Below, in pieces: positions 52,396 through 62,295 of a stretch of DNA of 64,000 bases; positions within the stretch are counted from its first letter, which is position 1; every line of letters begins with the position of its first letter. A program made the translations under genes and the position numbers. A model generated the notes under the pieces. That model saw nothing but the letters and a program-made list of their open reading frames with translations. It made no database searches and was not told where the DNA came from. The DNA is from Nocardia mangyaensis (GTDB taxonomy: Bacteria; Actinomycetota; Actinomycetes; Mycobacteriales; Mycobacteriaceae): assembly GCF_001886715.1 (NCBI RefSeq), contig NZ_CP018082.1, positions 620,001 to 684,000 of the forward strand. The letters are read 5' to 3'.

Positions 52396-54444
52396 ATGCC
52401 CCTGACCCGACGTACCGTGCTCGCCGCCTCGGCGCTGGGTGTGAGCGCCGTGCCTGTCCTCTCGACGCTGGCGGGGGCTCGAATGCCCGGCGCGCAGGCG
52501 AGCCCGGAACCCACCGGATTCGAATTCGGGCTCGGTATCGCCGATCTCACCGGCCCGGCCGCGGAATGCGGCATGATGGGCTACTCCCAACTCGAACAGA
52601 CCACGGCGGGAATTCATCTCCGCCCGCGCGCCCGCGCGTTCGTGATCGGATCGGGCGGAAATCGCGTCGCTTTCGTCGCGGTCGAGAACGGTGCGGTGTT
52701 CGGCTCGGTGCACGACGGGGTACTGCGCGCGCTCGCGCGGCGTTTCGGTGACCGCTACACCGAGCGAAATGTCGTGCTCACCTCCACCCACACCCATTCC
52801 AGTTGCGGCGGTTCCGCGCACGACTACGCCTACACGTTGGCGACGCTGGGATTTCAACAGCAGGTCTACGACGCCGAGGTGGCGGGCATTGTCGAGGCTA
52901 TCGTCGCGGCCGACGCCGACTACGCGCCGGGCGCCCTCGCACTGGGCCGCTCGGAATTGCGTGATGCCAGTGTGAACCGCTCCCGCGTGGCCTTCGACCG
53001 CAATCCGGCGGCCGACCGGGCGGTGTTCCCCGATGCGGTCGACCCGGCGGTGACCACGATCGTCTTCGCCAGAGCGGGGCGACAGGTGGGCGCGCTCACC
53101 TGGTTCGCCACCCACAACACCTCGATGACCAACGCCAACCGCCTGATCAGCTCCGACAACAAGGGCTACGCCAGCTACGCGGCCGAGCATCTCGAGCACG
53201 GCGTCCGCCACCTCGACGGCAAGCCCGGTTTCCTCGCCGCCTTCGCGCAGACCAACGCCGGTGACATGTCGCCCAACCTCCACCTCGCCCCAGGCGACGG
53301 ACCGACCACCGACGAGTTCGCCAACACCAGGATCATCGGCGAACGTCAGTACAGGGCCTCGAAAGCGGCCGTCGCACAATCTGTTCCGATGTCCGGTGCG
53401 GTCGCCTCACTGCTGTGCTACATCGACCTCGCCGACCTGAGGATCGACGGCCGCTTCACCCCCGACGGCGCGCCCAAGCGCACCGCGCCCGCCGCCGCCG
53501 GTGTCTCGCTGGCCGCGGGCAGCGTCGAGGACGGCCCCGGTCTGCCCGGCGGCCCGATCTCGGAGGGCGTGCGCAATCCGCTGGTCGATCTCCTCGGCGG
53601 GATCGACCATCCGCGCCCGGCCTGGCTGGCCGACGCCCAGGCGCCCAAGGCGATCTTCGCCCCCCTCGGCCTGCTCCCGCCGGTGCCGTGGGTGCCGAAT
53701 GTGGTGCCGATCCAGTTGGTCGGTCTCGGTGGGCTGTATCTGGCCACCGCGGGCGCGGAATTCACCATCGTGGCCGGGCTGCGGGTGCGCCGCGCGGTGG
53801 CCGCGACGCTCGGCGTCGACCTCGACCAGGTGTTGCTGCAGGGCTATACGAACAACTACCACCAGTACGTCACCACGCCGGAGGAGTACGACGCGCAGCA
53901 GTACGAGGGCGCCTCGACCCTGTTCGGCCGCTACACGCTGTGCGGGTACGTCCAGGAGTTCACCCGGCTGGCCGAGGCGTTCGTGGCAGGCGCCGCCGTG
54001 GCCCGCGGTCCGGCGCCCCGCGATGTCTCCGCACTGCAACCGAACCTCGTCGCCGCGCCGGGCCCGGACGCGACGCCGCAGGGGCACGAATTCGGCGCGG
54101 TCCTCGTCCAGCCCCCCGCGCGCAGTGCGCGGGGGGACCAGGTGGCGGTCGAATTCGTCTCCGCGCACCCGAAGCACAATCCGCGCCGGGGCGACACCTT
54201 CCTCGACGTGCAGCGCCGCACCGGCAACGGGTGGGAGCGGGTGGCCAACGAGGGGGAGTGGGACGTGCGATTCCACTGGCGCAAGGACGGCGACGCGGTC
54301 TCGATCGCCCGCTTCACCTGGGACATCCCCGCTGCCGCCCAGCCGGGCACGCACCGCTTCGTGCACTACGCCGACGCACTCGGCGCCGATGGGACGCTCC
54401 ACCCGGTCACCGGCACCAGCGCGGAGTTCGAGATCACCGCCTAA
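52396..54444 (+). CDS. Neutral/alkaline ceramidase, exported
   Basis: A 682-residue enzyme with a twin-Arg-like signal (MPLTRRTVLAASALGVSAVPVLSTLAGARMPGAQA). The catalytic domain (about 40-520) shows 'FGLGIADLTGPAAECGMMGY', zinc His residues in 'TSTHTHSSCGG' (about residue 132), and the nucleophile Ser region 'WFATHNTSMTNANRLISSDNKGYASYAAE' (about 240-265). A C-terminal immunoglobulin-like domain follows ('VAVEFVSAHPKHNPRRGDTFLDVQRR'). It hydrolyses the amide of ceramide; M. tuberculosis Rv0669c is similar (recalled). A divergent TetR gene likely regulates it. ATG 52396 has AAGGAG six bases upstream. Confidence 0.92.
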   Translation: MPLTRRTVLAASALGVSAVPVLSTLAGARMPGAQASPEPTGFEFGLGIADLTGPAAECGMMGYSQLEQTTAGIHLRPRARAFVIGSGGNRVAFVAVENGAVFGSVHDGVLRALARRFGDRYTERNVVLTSTHTHSSCGGSAHDYAYTLATLGFQQQVYDAEVAGIVEAIVAADADYAPGALALGRSELRDASVNRSRVAFDRNPAADRAVFPDAVDPAVTTIVFARAGRQVGALTWFATHNTSMTNANRLISSDNKGYASYAAEHLEHGVRHLDGKPGFLAAFAQTNAGDMSPNLHLAPGDGPTTDEFANTRIIGERQYRASKAAVAQSVPMSGAVASLLCYIDLADLRIDGRFTPDGAPKRTAPAAAGVSLAAGSVEDGPGLPGGPISEGVRNPLVDLLGGIDHPRPAWLADAQAPKAIFAPLGLLPPVPWVPNVVPIQLVGLGGLYLATAGAEFTIVAGLRVRRAVAATLGVDLDQVLLQGYTNNYHQYVTTPEEYDAQQYEGASTLFGRYTLCGYVQEFTRLAEAFVAGAAVARGPAPRDVSALQPNLVAAPGPDATPQGHEFGAVLVQPPARSARGDQVAVEFVSAHPKHNPRRGDTFLDVQRRTGNGWERVANEGEWDVRFHWRKDGDAVSIARFTWDIPAAAQPGTHRFVHYADALGADGTLHPVTGTSAEFEITA

Positions 54445-54701
54445 TCGGTGTCGATGCCCACCTGGGCGCCCTTGTCACCGCGGCGGGCCGAGCGCCGCTG
54501 GGCCAGGTAGATCGACACCCCGAGCACGCCGACGACCAACCCCATCACACAGACCGGACGCGCGTCGGCCCAGTTCGGGACGAGCCACACCAGCACGGTG
54601 GCCAGGGCCCAGGCGGCGAAGCCGGCCAGCACGACCGGACGCGGATCGACCAGGAATCGGGGCAGCTGAGGAATCTCGGGGCTGACGGGTCCGGCGTCCA
54701 T
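54441..54701 (-). CDS. DUF2530 two-helix membrane protein
   Basis: An 86-residue protein opening with 'PEIPQLPRFLVDPRPVVLAGFAAWALATVLVWLV', followed by a second helix 'VCVMGLVVGVLGVSIYLAQRR' and a charged tail. This is the standard DUF2530 pattern; function unknown. ATG 54701; TTG 54707 is possible. Its stop overlaps the ceramidase stop. Mycobacterial Rv0879c occupies the same place before a MarR gene (recalled). Confidence 0.85.
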   Translation of the reverse strand: MDAGPVSPEIPQLPRFLVDPRPVVLAGFAAWALATVLVWLVPNWADARPVCVMGLVVGVLGVSIYLAQRRSARRGDKGAQVGIDTD

Positions 54702-54763
54702 ACCCAAACAGTAGCGGTGCGAAACCCGTCAGGTGGTCCGGGCGTACCGTAGAGTTCTGCACT

Positions 54764-55201
54764 GTGACAACGCCATCGGACGTCCGTGCCCTGGCCGGTG
54801 AGCTCTCACTGGCTGTCGTGCGGCTCACGCGACACCTGCGCGGCCGCCGTGCCGACGCGCAGATCTCGCTCACCCAGCTGTCCGCCCTCGCGACGCTGGC
54901 CCGCGACGGCGCCATGACTCCGGGCGCGCTGGCAGGCAAGGAGCGGGTGCAGCCGCCGTCGATGACGCGCGTCATCGCCTCGCTGTCGGACCTCGACCTG
55001 GTACAACGCCGACCGCACCCGACCGATGGCAGGCAGATCATCGTCTCCCTCTCGCCCGCCGGTCGCGCGCTGATCGCCGACGAGACCCACGCCCGCGAGG
55101 CGTGGATGACCGAGCAGCTGGCGGGGTTGGAGCCCGACCAGCTCGCCGTACTCGACCAGGCCGTCGCGATCATGAACCAGATCGTCGCCGAATCGGAGTG
55201 A
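54764..55201 (+). CDS. MarR-family transcriptional regulator
   Basis: A 145-residue winged-helix regulator with recognition region 'ISLTQLSALATLARDGAMTPGALAGKERVQPPSMTRVIASLSDLDLVQRRPHPTDGRQIIVSLSPAGRALI' (wHTH plus wing). GTG start 54764, divergent from DUF2530 (62 bp). It matches mycobacterial Rv0880 by position and sequence character. Targets unknown. Confidence 0.9.
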   Translation: MTTPSDVRALAGELSLAVVRLTRHLRGRRADAQISLTQLSALATLARDGAMTPGALAGKERVQPPSMTRVIASLSDLDLVQRRPHPTDGRQIIVSLSPAGRALIADETHAREAWMTEQLAGLEPDQLAVLDQAVAIMNQIVAESE

Positions 55202-55609
55202 TCAGCCGAAGGTGCGTGCGCGCGCCGCGTCCGCGTCGACCACGTCGTGGCCGAGCGGGAACAGCGACAGTGGCACCAGCTTGAGGTTCGCCCATGCGAA
55301 CGGCAGACCGATGATCGTGACCGCCAGCGCGATGCTGGTGAACACGTGGCCGAGTGCCAGCCACCACCCCGCGAAGACGAACCAGATCACGTTGCCGATC
55401 AGCGAGCCGGCGCCCGCGCTCGGCTTGTCGACCACGGTGCGCCCGAACGGCCACAGGACGTATCCGGCCAACCGCAACGAGGCGATGCCGAACGGAATGG
55501 TGATGATGAGGACGAAACAGATGAGCGCGGCGAGCAGGTAGCCCAGCGCCATCCAGAACCCGCACAAGACCACCCACAGGATGTTCAAGATCAACTGGAC
55601 CAGCTTCAT
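55202..55609 (-). CDS. YccF-domain membrane protein
   Basis: A 135-residue protein made of two repeated YccF modules: 'LILNILWVVLCGFWMALGYLLAALICFVLIITIPFGIASLRLAGYVLWPFG' and 'GSLIGNVIWFVFAGWWLALGHVFTSIALAVTIIGLPFAWANLKLVPLSLFPLG'. Four helices are predicted; function unknown. ATG 55609, divergent from the rRNA/tRNA methylase gene by 25 bp. It ends directly at the MarR stop. Confidence 0.88.
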   Translation of the reverse strand: MKLVQLILNILWVVLCGFWMALGYLLAALICFVLIITIPFGIASLRLAGYVLWPFGRTVVDKPSAGAGSLIGNVIWFVFAGWWLALGHVFTSIALAVTIIGLPFAWANLKLVPLSLFPLGHDVVDADAARARTFG

Positions 55610-55634
55610 GCTTCCAGCATGCCAGGATTGTCCG

Positions 55635-56438
55635 GTGGCCGAAGTGATAGACATCGAAGACCCCGCCGACCCGCGGGTCGACGACTTCCGCGATCTGTCC
55701 TGCGCCGACCGCAGGCCCGACCTGCCCGGTCGGAAAGGCCTGGTCATCGCCGAGGGCGTCGTCGTCGTGCAGCGGATGCTGGGCTCCCGGTTCACCCCGA
55801 GCGCGCTGCTGGGGGTCGGGAAACGGTACGCGGCGCTGGCCGATGATCTGGCCGGGCGCGACATCCCGTACTACCGGGCCAGTGCCGAGGTGATGGCCGA
55901 GGTGGTCGGCTTCCATCTCAATCGCGGAGTGCTCGCGGTCGCGCCGCGTCCGGTCGAGCTGAGTCCGGCCCAGGTGCTCGACGGCGCGCGCACGGTGGCT
56001 GTGCTCGAGGGCGTCAACGACCACGAGAACCTGGGCTCGATGTTCCGCAACGCGGCCGGTCTCGGCGCGGACGCGGTGCTGTTCGGCGACCGGTGCGCCG
56101 ACCCGCTGTACCGGCGGGCCGTGCGCGTGTCGATGGGACACGTGCTGCGGGTGCCGTTCGCGCAGCTGCCACAGTGGCCGGATGGACTGGATCTGCTGCG
56201 CGAACGCGGTTTCCAGATCATCGCGCTGACCCCGGATCCCACCGCGGTGAACCTGGCCACGGCGATGACCGGCGAGCGCGTCGCCCTGCTGCTCGGCGCC
56301 GAGGGGCCAGGCCTCACCGAGGAGGCCATGCGCGCCACCGACATTCGCGCCAGGATTCCGATGTCGCCGGGCACCGACTCGCTCAATGTCGCGACCGCGG
56401 CCGCGATGGCGTTCTACGAACGAGTGCGCACGTCATGA
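55635..56438 (+). CDS. TrmH/SpoU-family RNA 2'-O-methyltransferase
   Basis: A 267-residue SPOUT methyltransferase. The N-terminal L30e-like substrate domain (GRKGLVIAEGVVVVQRML) is followed by motif 1 'VAVLEGVNDHENLGSMFRNAAGLGADAVL', motif 2 'LLLGAEGPGLTEEAM' and motif 3 'RARIPMSPGTDSLNVATAAAMAFYE', which form the SAM trefoil knot. It methylates a ribose in rRNA or tRNA; the exact site is not predictable here. GTG 55635 (VAEVIDIEDPADPR) is preferred to the upstream frame. Its stop overlaps the next ATG (ATGA). Confidence 0.9.
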   Translation: MAEVIDIEDPADPRVDDFRDLSCADRRPDLPGRKGLVIAEGVVVVQRMLGSRFTPSALLGVGKRYAALADDLAGRDIPYYRASAEVMAEVVGFHLNRGVLAVAPRPVELSPAQVLDGARTVAVLEGVNDHENLGSMFRNAAGLGADAVLFGDRCADPLYRRAVRVSMGHVLRVPFAQLPQWPDGLDLLRERGFQIIALTPDPTAVNLATAMTGERVALLLGAEGPGLTEEAMRATDIRARIPMSPGTDSLNVATAAAMAFYERVRTS

Positions 56439-56737
56439 GCCCCGGATCCGAAGGCCCCTACCGGGCCCAGCCGGATTCGGTGCCCTGGGTGGCCGGTGGC
56501 ACCGTCGTCGTGCTGGTCGCCGTGCTCGGTGGGGTCGGGGTGTACGCCTTCGGGTCCGCGCTGGCCGCGGTGCATCCGCTGCTCGCGGTGGCGGTGAACG
56601 TGGTGGCCGTGGTGGGCGTCGCGCCGACGGCGTGGCGCTGGCGGTTCACGCCGGTGGTGCGGTGGGTGCTCGCCGGTGCGGCGGCCGGGGTCGCGCTCGG
56701 GTGGGTGGCGGTACTCGTCGACCAACTCGTCGGCTGA
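56435..56737 (+). CDS. DUF2537 membrane protein
   Basis: A 100-residue protein with three helices (VPWVAGGTVVVLVAVLGGVGVYAFGSAL; LLAVAVNVVAVVGVAPTAW; VRWVLAGAAAGVALGWVAVLV). Translation is coupled to the methylase gene (ATGA overlap). The family is actinobacterial with unknown function; it corresponds by position to Rv0882. Confidence 0.82.
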   Translation: MSPGSEGPYRAQPDSVPWVAGGTVVVLVAVLGGVGVYAFGSALAAVHPLLAVAVNVVAVVGVAPTAWRWRFTPVVRWVLAGAAAGVALGWVAVLVDQLVG

Positions 56738-56758
56738 GACCTCAGCGCTCGGCTGGTC

Positions 56759-57496
56759 TCACCGCACGCGGTCGGCGCCGCGCAGCCAGCCGAATACCCC
56801 GCGTTTGCGCCGGGTTGCCGTGCCCGGCCGGGCCACCAGGGTGGACTTCGTCTCGGGCGCGCGGCCTTTCGGGTACAGCGTGAATCCGCACACCGCCAGA
56901 TCGGCCGGACCGACGCGGCCGGGCCCACCAGGTGACCGGTAGCCGAAGCCGAGCCATTCGTCGTTGGCCGCGTCGGCGAAGTCGGGCGGATCGAACGGCA
57001 GTGACTGCGGTCCGGGACGATCGTCGCTGCGCCACGGCACCGGATGCTCACCCGCCCAGAACGGCCGCTCCCATACCATCGGCAGCCCCTCGTTCTCCAG
57101 GATGTCGACCCGGGTGGAACTGAACGAACGCCGGAACTCGCCCCGCTCCCAGTGCGCGAACGCGCCCCAGTGCAGTTTCGCGTCGAACGACATCAGATAG
57201 GTGTGCTCGGAGGCGAGCGGGCGCACCAGCAGGTCGGGCAGTTTCGTCGGCCGCACCAGCGCCGCCTCGGCGGTGCACACCACGGTCAACCCCGGATAGC
57301 ACCCGATGTACACCTCGTCGCGATCCGGGCCCGCGCACCCGTGCAGCGTCCCGATCATGATCGGCCGCACATCGTGCTCGGCGTACAGCTGCCCCGCCAA
57401 CGCCGCCGCCGCAACAGGATCGGGGTCAGGGTGGGTCCGCAAGACCGCCGAGGGGTCCGCGGTATCGACATACCAAATAGTGGAAGCCGAAATCAC
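56759..57496 (-). CDS. Conserved hypothetical protein (DUF6928-like)
   Basis: A 245-residue soluble protein opening 'ISASTIWYVDTADPSAVLRTHPDPDPVAAAALAGQLY'. The conserved middle is 'YIGCYPGLTVVCTAEAALVRPTKLPDLLVRPLASEHTYLMSFDAKLHWGAFAHWERGEFRRSFSSTRVDILENEGLPMVWERPFWAGEH'. 'WLGFGYR' and a basic C-terminus follow. Function unknown; I am only moderately sure of the family name. GTG 57496 has a strong GGGAGGTGG site just upstream. Confidence 0.65.
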   Translation of the reverse strand: MISASTIWYVDTADPSAVLRTHPDPDPVAAAALAGQLYAEHDVRPIMIGTLHGCAGPDRDEVYIGCYPGLTVVCTAEAALVRPTKLPDLLVRPLASEHTYLMSFDAKLHWGAFAHWERGEFRRSFSSTRVDILENEGLPMVWERPFWAGEHPVPWRSDDRPGPQSLPFDPPDFADAANDEWLGFGYRSPGGPGRVGPADLAVCGFTLYPKGRAPETKSTLVARPGTATRRKRGVFGWLRGADRVR

Positions 57497-57651
57497 GAGC
57501 CACCTCCCACCTCGACCGAATCACCAGGTCTCGTAAGAACATGGGTAACTCACCGGGTACGGGCCACGTCTCCCCGCACCCGACCACCGGCCGCCAACAT
57601 CGCCCGACCCCGCACCTGAGCCTGGCCGAAATTCGCGGAGAGGCGGAACAG

Positions 57652-58656
57652 CTAGTGCCCGGAGCTTCGGACTCCGAGTAGTACGTCTTCCCACGACGGC
57701 ATCGGTGCCTTGCCGCGCTTGGGCCGGTTCTGCTTCGGCGCGGGCTTGTCCGGCGTCGGTTCCTCGGTGACCGGCTTCTCCTGCTGTGCCACCGGCGGAC
57801 TCGGCGCCGCGGGGGCGGCCGGGACCGCGGGCGCGGCCGGAATCGGTGCCGTCGGCGCCGGTACGGCCGGAATCGGTGCCGTGCCACCGCCGGCGGCGAC
57901 CTGACGCTGCTCGTAGTACTCGTCCAGGGCGGGCTGGGCCGGGCGGGCGGGCGGCCGCGCGGTGGGCGCGACCTGCTCGCGCGGTCGCGGCTCGACCGGG
58001 ACCGGCGCTTCGATGACCGGCGCCGGGGTCTCCACCGGTGCGGGCAGGATGGTGGCCAGGCCGCGCAGCGCGCGACCGAAGTCGGGATCGATCAGATCGT
58101 TGGCGGGATCGTCGAGCGGGGAGACCGAGCCGCCGTGCGCGTCGGGCTGGTAGCGCCAGTGCGCGGCGATCTCGGAGTGTCCGTTACGCCACTGTAATTG
58201 GGCGACCCAGAACCCCTTTTCGTCTTTCCAGGCGTCCCATTCGGCCTGTTCGATGGCGTGCCCGCGCTCGGTGAAGGCCGCGGTGACGATCTCGCTCAGC
58301 GTTTCCACCGCGGGACCGTCGGGCAGCACCGGGTGCGCTTTCTGCGCCAGTTCGGCCGCCCGCGCGCGTTCGAGCAGCACCGGGTAGGCGAAACGCTCTA
58401 CTTTGCTTTCCGGCATCCCGGACTCCGCCGTGACCTGCTCGACGGACGCCCCGGCTCGAATACGGGCCTGGATATCGCGAGGACGCATGGACGCCTCCGT
58501 TTCGATCTCGATCTGGCCGAATCGTGCGAGGTCGCCGCGCGCCGCCGCGCGGAGCTTGTCGTCGGCGGGCAACCGGAACTTGGTACCGGACTCGGTGTCG
58601 CTGCACACGATGTGCGTGGAGTCGGGCGTCACCCCGATCACTCGAAGTTCACGCAC
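57652..58656 (-). CDS. sepH: Septation protein SepH
   Basis: A 334-residue cell division protein that binds and stimulates FtsZ in actinobacteria. The N-terminal SepH (DUF3071) domain is 'RELRVIGVTPDSTHIVCSDTESGTKFRLPADDKLRAAARGDL', then an HTH-like part 'RPRDIQARIRAGASVEQVTAESGMPESKVERFAYPVLLERARAAELAQ', then 'AWDAWKDEKGFWVAQLQWRNGHSEIAAHWRY'-type residues. The Pro/Ala-rich C-terminal half ends in the conserved 'RPKRGKAPMPSWEDVLLGVRS'. GTG 58656 has GGGAGG seven bases upstream. It lies beside serC, as Rv0883c does. Confidence 0.93.
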   Translation of the reverse strand: MRELRVIGVTPDSTHIVCSDTESGTKFRLPADDKLRAAARGDLARFGQIEIETEASMRPRDIQARIRAGASVEQVTAESGMPESKVERFAYPVLLERARAAELAQKAHPVLPDGPAVETLSEIVTAAFTERGHAIEQAEWDAWKDEKGFWVAQLQWRNGHSEIAAHWRYQPDAHGGSVSPLDDPANDLIDPDFGRALRGLATILPAPVETPAPVIEAPVPVEPRPREQVAPTARPPARPAQPALDEYYEQRQVAAGGGTAPIPAVPAPTAPIPAAPAVPAAPAAPSPPVAQQEKPVTEEPTPDKPAPKQNRPKRGKAPMPSWEDVLLGVRSSGH

Positions 58657-58905
58657 CGCTACCTCCCTATCGCGTCGGCTCCGCCTATGAGGACACCGCC
58701 CACTTTCCTAGACACTAGTGCACATTACTTGGCCGCGGCAGCAGACACGCACACCGAAATCGCACACCGGGACCGCCTGTCCCGCTAATCTGATCGGCTC
58801 ACCGCACGAATTCCGGTCGTATACAGGCATTTTGGTGATGGATCAACATCGAATTCGCCGCTGAGATCCGTCGCCGTCGGCGAATATTGCGAACATGCGC
58901 AAAGA
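58657..58905. other. Intergenic region between sepH and the serC terminator
   Basis: About 250 bp, holding the sepH promoter region. It is slightly AT-richer around 58800-58860. I see no gene or repeat in it. Confidence 0.4.
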
Positions 58906-58947
58906 GCCGGTGCCCGGTGAACCTTTCGGGGTTCACCGGGCACCGGC
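58906..58947. terminator. Terminator of serC
   Basis: Perfect 18-bp stem (58906-58923, 58930-58947; loop TTTCGG), 19 bp beyond the end of serC on its strand. The longest perfect hairpin in the window. Confidence 0.9.
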
Positions 58948-58965
58948 CCGTATTGCGGTCTTATC

Positions 58966-60210
<1,245 letters not shown>

Positions 60211-60223
60211 TTACCCTCCATGC

Positions 60224-60859
60224 ATGAGCCTCGCCGTGGCCGACTCGGGTCGGACCCTGCTCGACCGATGTGCCTGGGCGTTCGGAAGGCGACCCGGCCT
60301 GCTGCCCGAGAGCGGGCGCCGGGAACTGCTGATCAGGGGGCTTTCCGCCACCGCCACCGTGCTCTCGGTACGCACTCGGCGTGGCGAGGGTGGCTACCGA
60401 TTCTCCGTGCGGGTGAAGCTGCCCGGCGAACTGGCCTATGACGCGCGGGTCCGGCAGCGGGTCCGTAGCCAGGATCTGGAATGGATGCGCCCCGGCGACC
60501 TCGTCGGCTGCCGCGTCGATCCCGGCGACCGCGAACGGGTCGCCCTGTTCCTCCCTGAGATCCCGGAAACCGGCCGCAGCGCCGCCGCCAAGATCCTGGC
60601 CAACGGCCGCCGCGCCGAGGCGACGGTCCTCGCTGTGTCCCCGGTCGCGGCCGACTACACCGGCCGCGAGGACCCGGTACTACGCCTGGACCTGGAACTC
60701 CGCGCCTGGGACGAACCGTCACCATGGCGCGTACGCCTGATCCAGCCGGTCCCACTGGCAGCAGTCGGCCAGATCGAATTGGGCACCCGCCTCGAAGCAG
60801 CCTTCTTCACCGTCGACCGAGGAGACTCCGTCGCCATCAATTTCGCCGCACTGTCCTGA
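60224..60859 (+). CDS. Conserved hypothetical protein with repeated beta-rich modules
   Basis: A 211-residue protein. Two similar modules are seen: 'GLSATATVLSVRTRRGEGGYRFSVRVKLPGELAYDARVRQRVRS...DLVGCRVDPGDRERVALFLPE' and 'GRRAEATVLAVSPVAADYTGREDPVLRLDLELRAWDEPSPWRVRLIQPVPLAAVGQIELGTRLEAAFF'. Each resembles a small beta domain seen in actinobacterial unknowns. No membrane segment. ATG 60224; divergent from serC. Confidence 0.7.
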   Translation: MSLAVADSGRTLLDRCAWAFGRRPGLLPESGRRELLIRGLSATATVLSVRTRRGEGGYRFSVRVKLPGELAYDARVRQRVRSQDLEWMRPGDLVGCRVDPGDRERVALFLPEIPETGRSAAAKILANGRRAEATVLAVSPVAADYTGREDPVLRLDLELRAWDEPSPWRVRLIQPVPLAAVGQIELGTRLEAAFFTVDRGDSVAINFAALS

Positions 60860-60913
60860 GTGATCGCCCTCCGCGACGGGTTGCTTCACCTCGAGCACGT
60901 GATCGTCGGCGAC

Positions 60914-61363
60914 TCAGTCGTCCTTCGGTGCCTGCGCCCGTTCCCGTAAGACGCGTTCGCCGGCGTCGACGTAGGTGGTGAACAGGTCGGTGACGTCGCG
61001 GAGGCGTTGGGTGGCGTGGGGGGTGTCGGTGAGTCTTTCGGCGGAGCGAAGGTTGCGGATGAAGACGCGGGTGCGTTCGTGGCTGGCGGCGAGGAGTTGT
61101 TCGAATCCGCCTGCGGCTTCGACGAGTAGTCGGCGGCTGCCTGCGCGCGGGATGGTGCGGGCCAGGCCCCAGGAGACCAGTTCGCGGATCGCGGTGCTCA
61201 CGGCGCCGGAACTGAGTGAGAGGTCGGCGCGGAGTTGGTCCGAGGTGGACGGGTCGTCTTGCAGGAGCAGATATCCGTAGACCCGCCCGGTCCCGCGCGG
61301 GAGGTTCCAGGTTGCCAGCGTGTCGCCCATGGCGTTCACGAACTGTTCCTGATCGGCGTTCAT
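60914..61363 (-). CDS. GbsR/MarR-family regulator
   Basis: A 149-residue winged-helix regulator: 'FVNAMGDTLATWNLPRGTGRVYGYLLLQDDPSTSDQLRADLSLSSGAVSTAIRELVSWGLARTIPRAGSRRLLVEA' is the GbsR-type wHTH, followed by a helical tail. The ATG overlaps the upstream hydrolase stop by one base (TGATG), so the two form a coupled operon. The perfect palindrome at 62176-62211, over the operon start, is its likely operator (autoregulation). Confidence 0.87.
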   Translation of the reverse strand: MNADQEQFVNAMGDTLATWNLPRGTGRVYGYLLLQDDPSTSDQLRADLSLSSGAVSTAIRELVSWGLARTIPRAGSRRLLVEAAGGFEQLLAASHERTRVFIRNLRSAERLTDTPHATQRLRDVTDLFTTYVDAGERVLRERAQAPKDD

Positions 61364-62193
61364 CACTCTCCTCGTTCGGGCGCCGGGTTCCCGAGGTCCC
61401 ACTGATCGAGGATGCGCAGCAGTGTTCTCGAGGTCGCCTCGGGTGCGTCCCAGGTGAGGATATGGCCCGCGTCCGGGATGACGTGCTCGGTGATCCCTTC
61501 CGCCTGCGCCCAGCGCGGCATCGCCGTCGCGATGTTCCCGGTGCGATCCCGCGCACCCCGCACCAGGGCGAGCGGCACCGGGCAGCGGTAGTCGGGATCC
61601 GGCTCGACGAATGACACCGTGGCTCGCCACACATCGAGGAAGATCCGCTTGGGCATGCGCGCGAAGATCGCTTCCGTCCTGGCGATCGCGGACGGAGTAA
61701 CCGCCGACGCCCTCGCCATGAGCCCCGGAAGCGTCCGCGCCGGAATCATCGCCAGCGACGGCGCCGCGAGCCGAAGCGCGAACCGCTCGAACCCCGACAG
61801 CGGCCCCGTGTTCCACGTCGAATCCAACACGATCAGCCCCGCCGCCCTCTTGCCATGCGTCCGAACGAACGCCTGCGCGAGATTCCCCCCGAGCGAATGA
61901 CCAACGAGCACAGCCCGATCGATCTCGCACTCCCGCAACAACGCCGCGAGGTCGTCCAGCGCATCTGCCGCAGCGAACCGCGCTCCCGGCGCGAGGAGCG
62001 ATTCCCCGTGCCCCCGCAGATCCCACGTCACCACGCGATATCCGCCCGCGGTCAGCGCCTTGACCTGCGTGTCGAACATGGTGTGGTCCATGCCCGCCCC
62101 GTGAACGAACACCACGGCAGGACCCTCACCTCCCGTGTCCGCGAACGCGATCTCGGCATTCGGCCGAGCGAGCCGTTGATCTATATTCACCAT
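61363..62193 (-). CDS. Alpha/beta-fold hydrolase
   Basis: A 276-residue hydrolase with an oxyanion region 'VVFVHGAGMDHTMFDTQVKAL', nucleophile Ser in 'VLVGHSLGGNLAQAF' (GxSxG), a late acid in 'ALVRGARDRTGN' and catalytic His in 'VIPDAGHILTWDAPE'. The substrate is unknown. ATG 62193 lies inside the inverted repeat 62176-62211, six bases after TATATT on the same strand, so the mRNA is probably leaderless. A GbsR/MarR gene follows in the same operon. Confidence 0.9.
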   Translation of the reverse strand: MVNIDQRLARPNAEIAFADTGGEGPAVVFVHGAGMDHTMFDTQVKALTAGGYRVVTWDLRGHGESLLAPGARFAAADALDDLAALLRECEIDRAVLVGHSLGGNLAQAFVRTHGKRAAGLIVLDSTWNTGPLSGFERFALRLAAPSLAMIPARTLPGLMARASAVTPSAIARTEAIFARMPKRIFLDVWRATVSFVEPDPDYRCPVPLALVRGARDRTGNIATAMPRWAQAEGITEHVIPDAGHILTWDAPEATSRTLLRILDQWDLGNPAPERGE

Positions 62194-62211
62194 TCTCTGA
62201 ATATAGATCAA
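62176..62211. promoter_or_regulatory. Perfect operator palindrome over the hydrolase start
   Basis: Arms TTGATCTATATTCA (62176-62189) and TGAATATAGATCAA (62198-62211), each 14 bp and perfectly complementary, with an 8-bp spacer (CCATTCTC) containing the ATG of the hydrolase on the minus strand. It includes a TATATT -10-like hexamer six bases before that ATG. The AT-rich arms stand out in this GC-rich genome. Confidence 0.85.
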
Positions 62212-62245
62212 ATTAGAGGCGATTGAATGCGGAGGTCGAAAGACA

Positions 62246-62275
62246 AGCGCCGGTGGGCAACTGCCCACCGGCGCT
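62246..62275. terminator. Terminator of citrate synthase gene
   Basis: Perfect 13-bp stem AGCGCCGGTGGGC / GCCCACCGGCGCT (62246-62258, 62263-62275), loop AACT, 20 bp beyond the citrate synthase stop. Confidence 0.88.
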
Positions 62276-62295
62276 CGGTCGGATCAGATCGAGAA

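Noticed and set aside
57530..57570. Sequence AATCACCAGG resembling an R1 arm
   Set aside because: No matching second arm or core follows; the similarity is 8 to 10 bases only.
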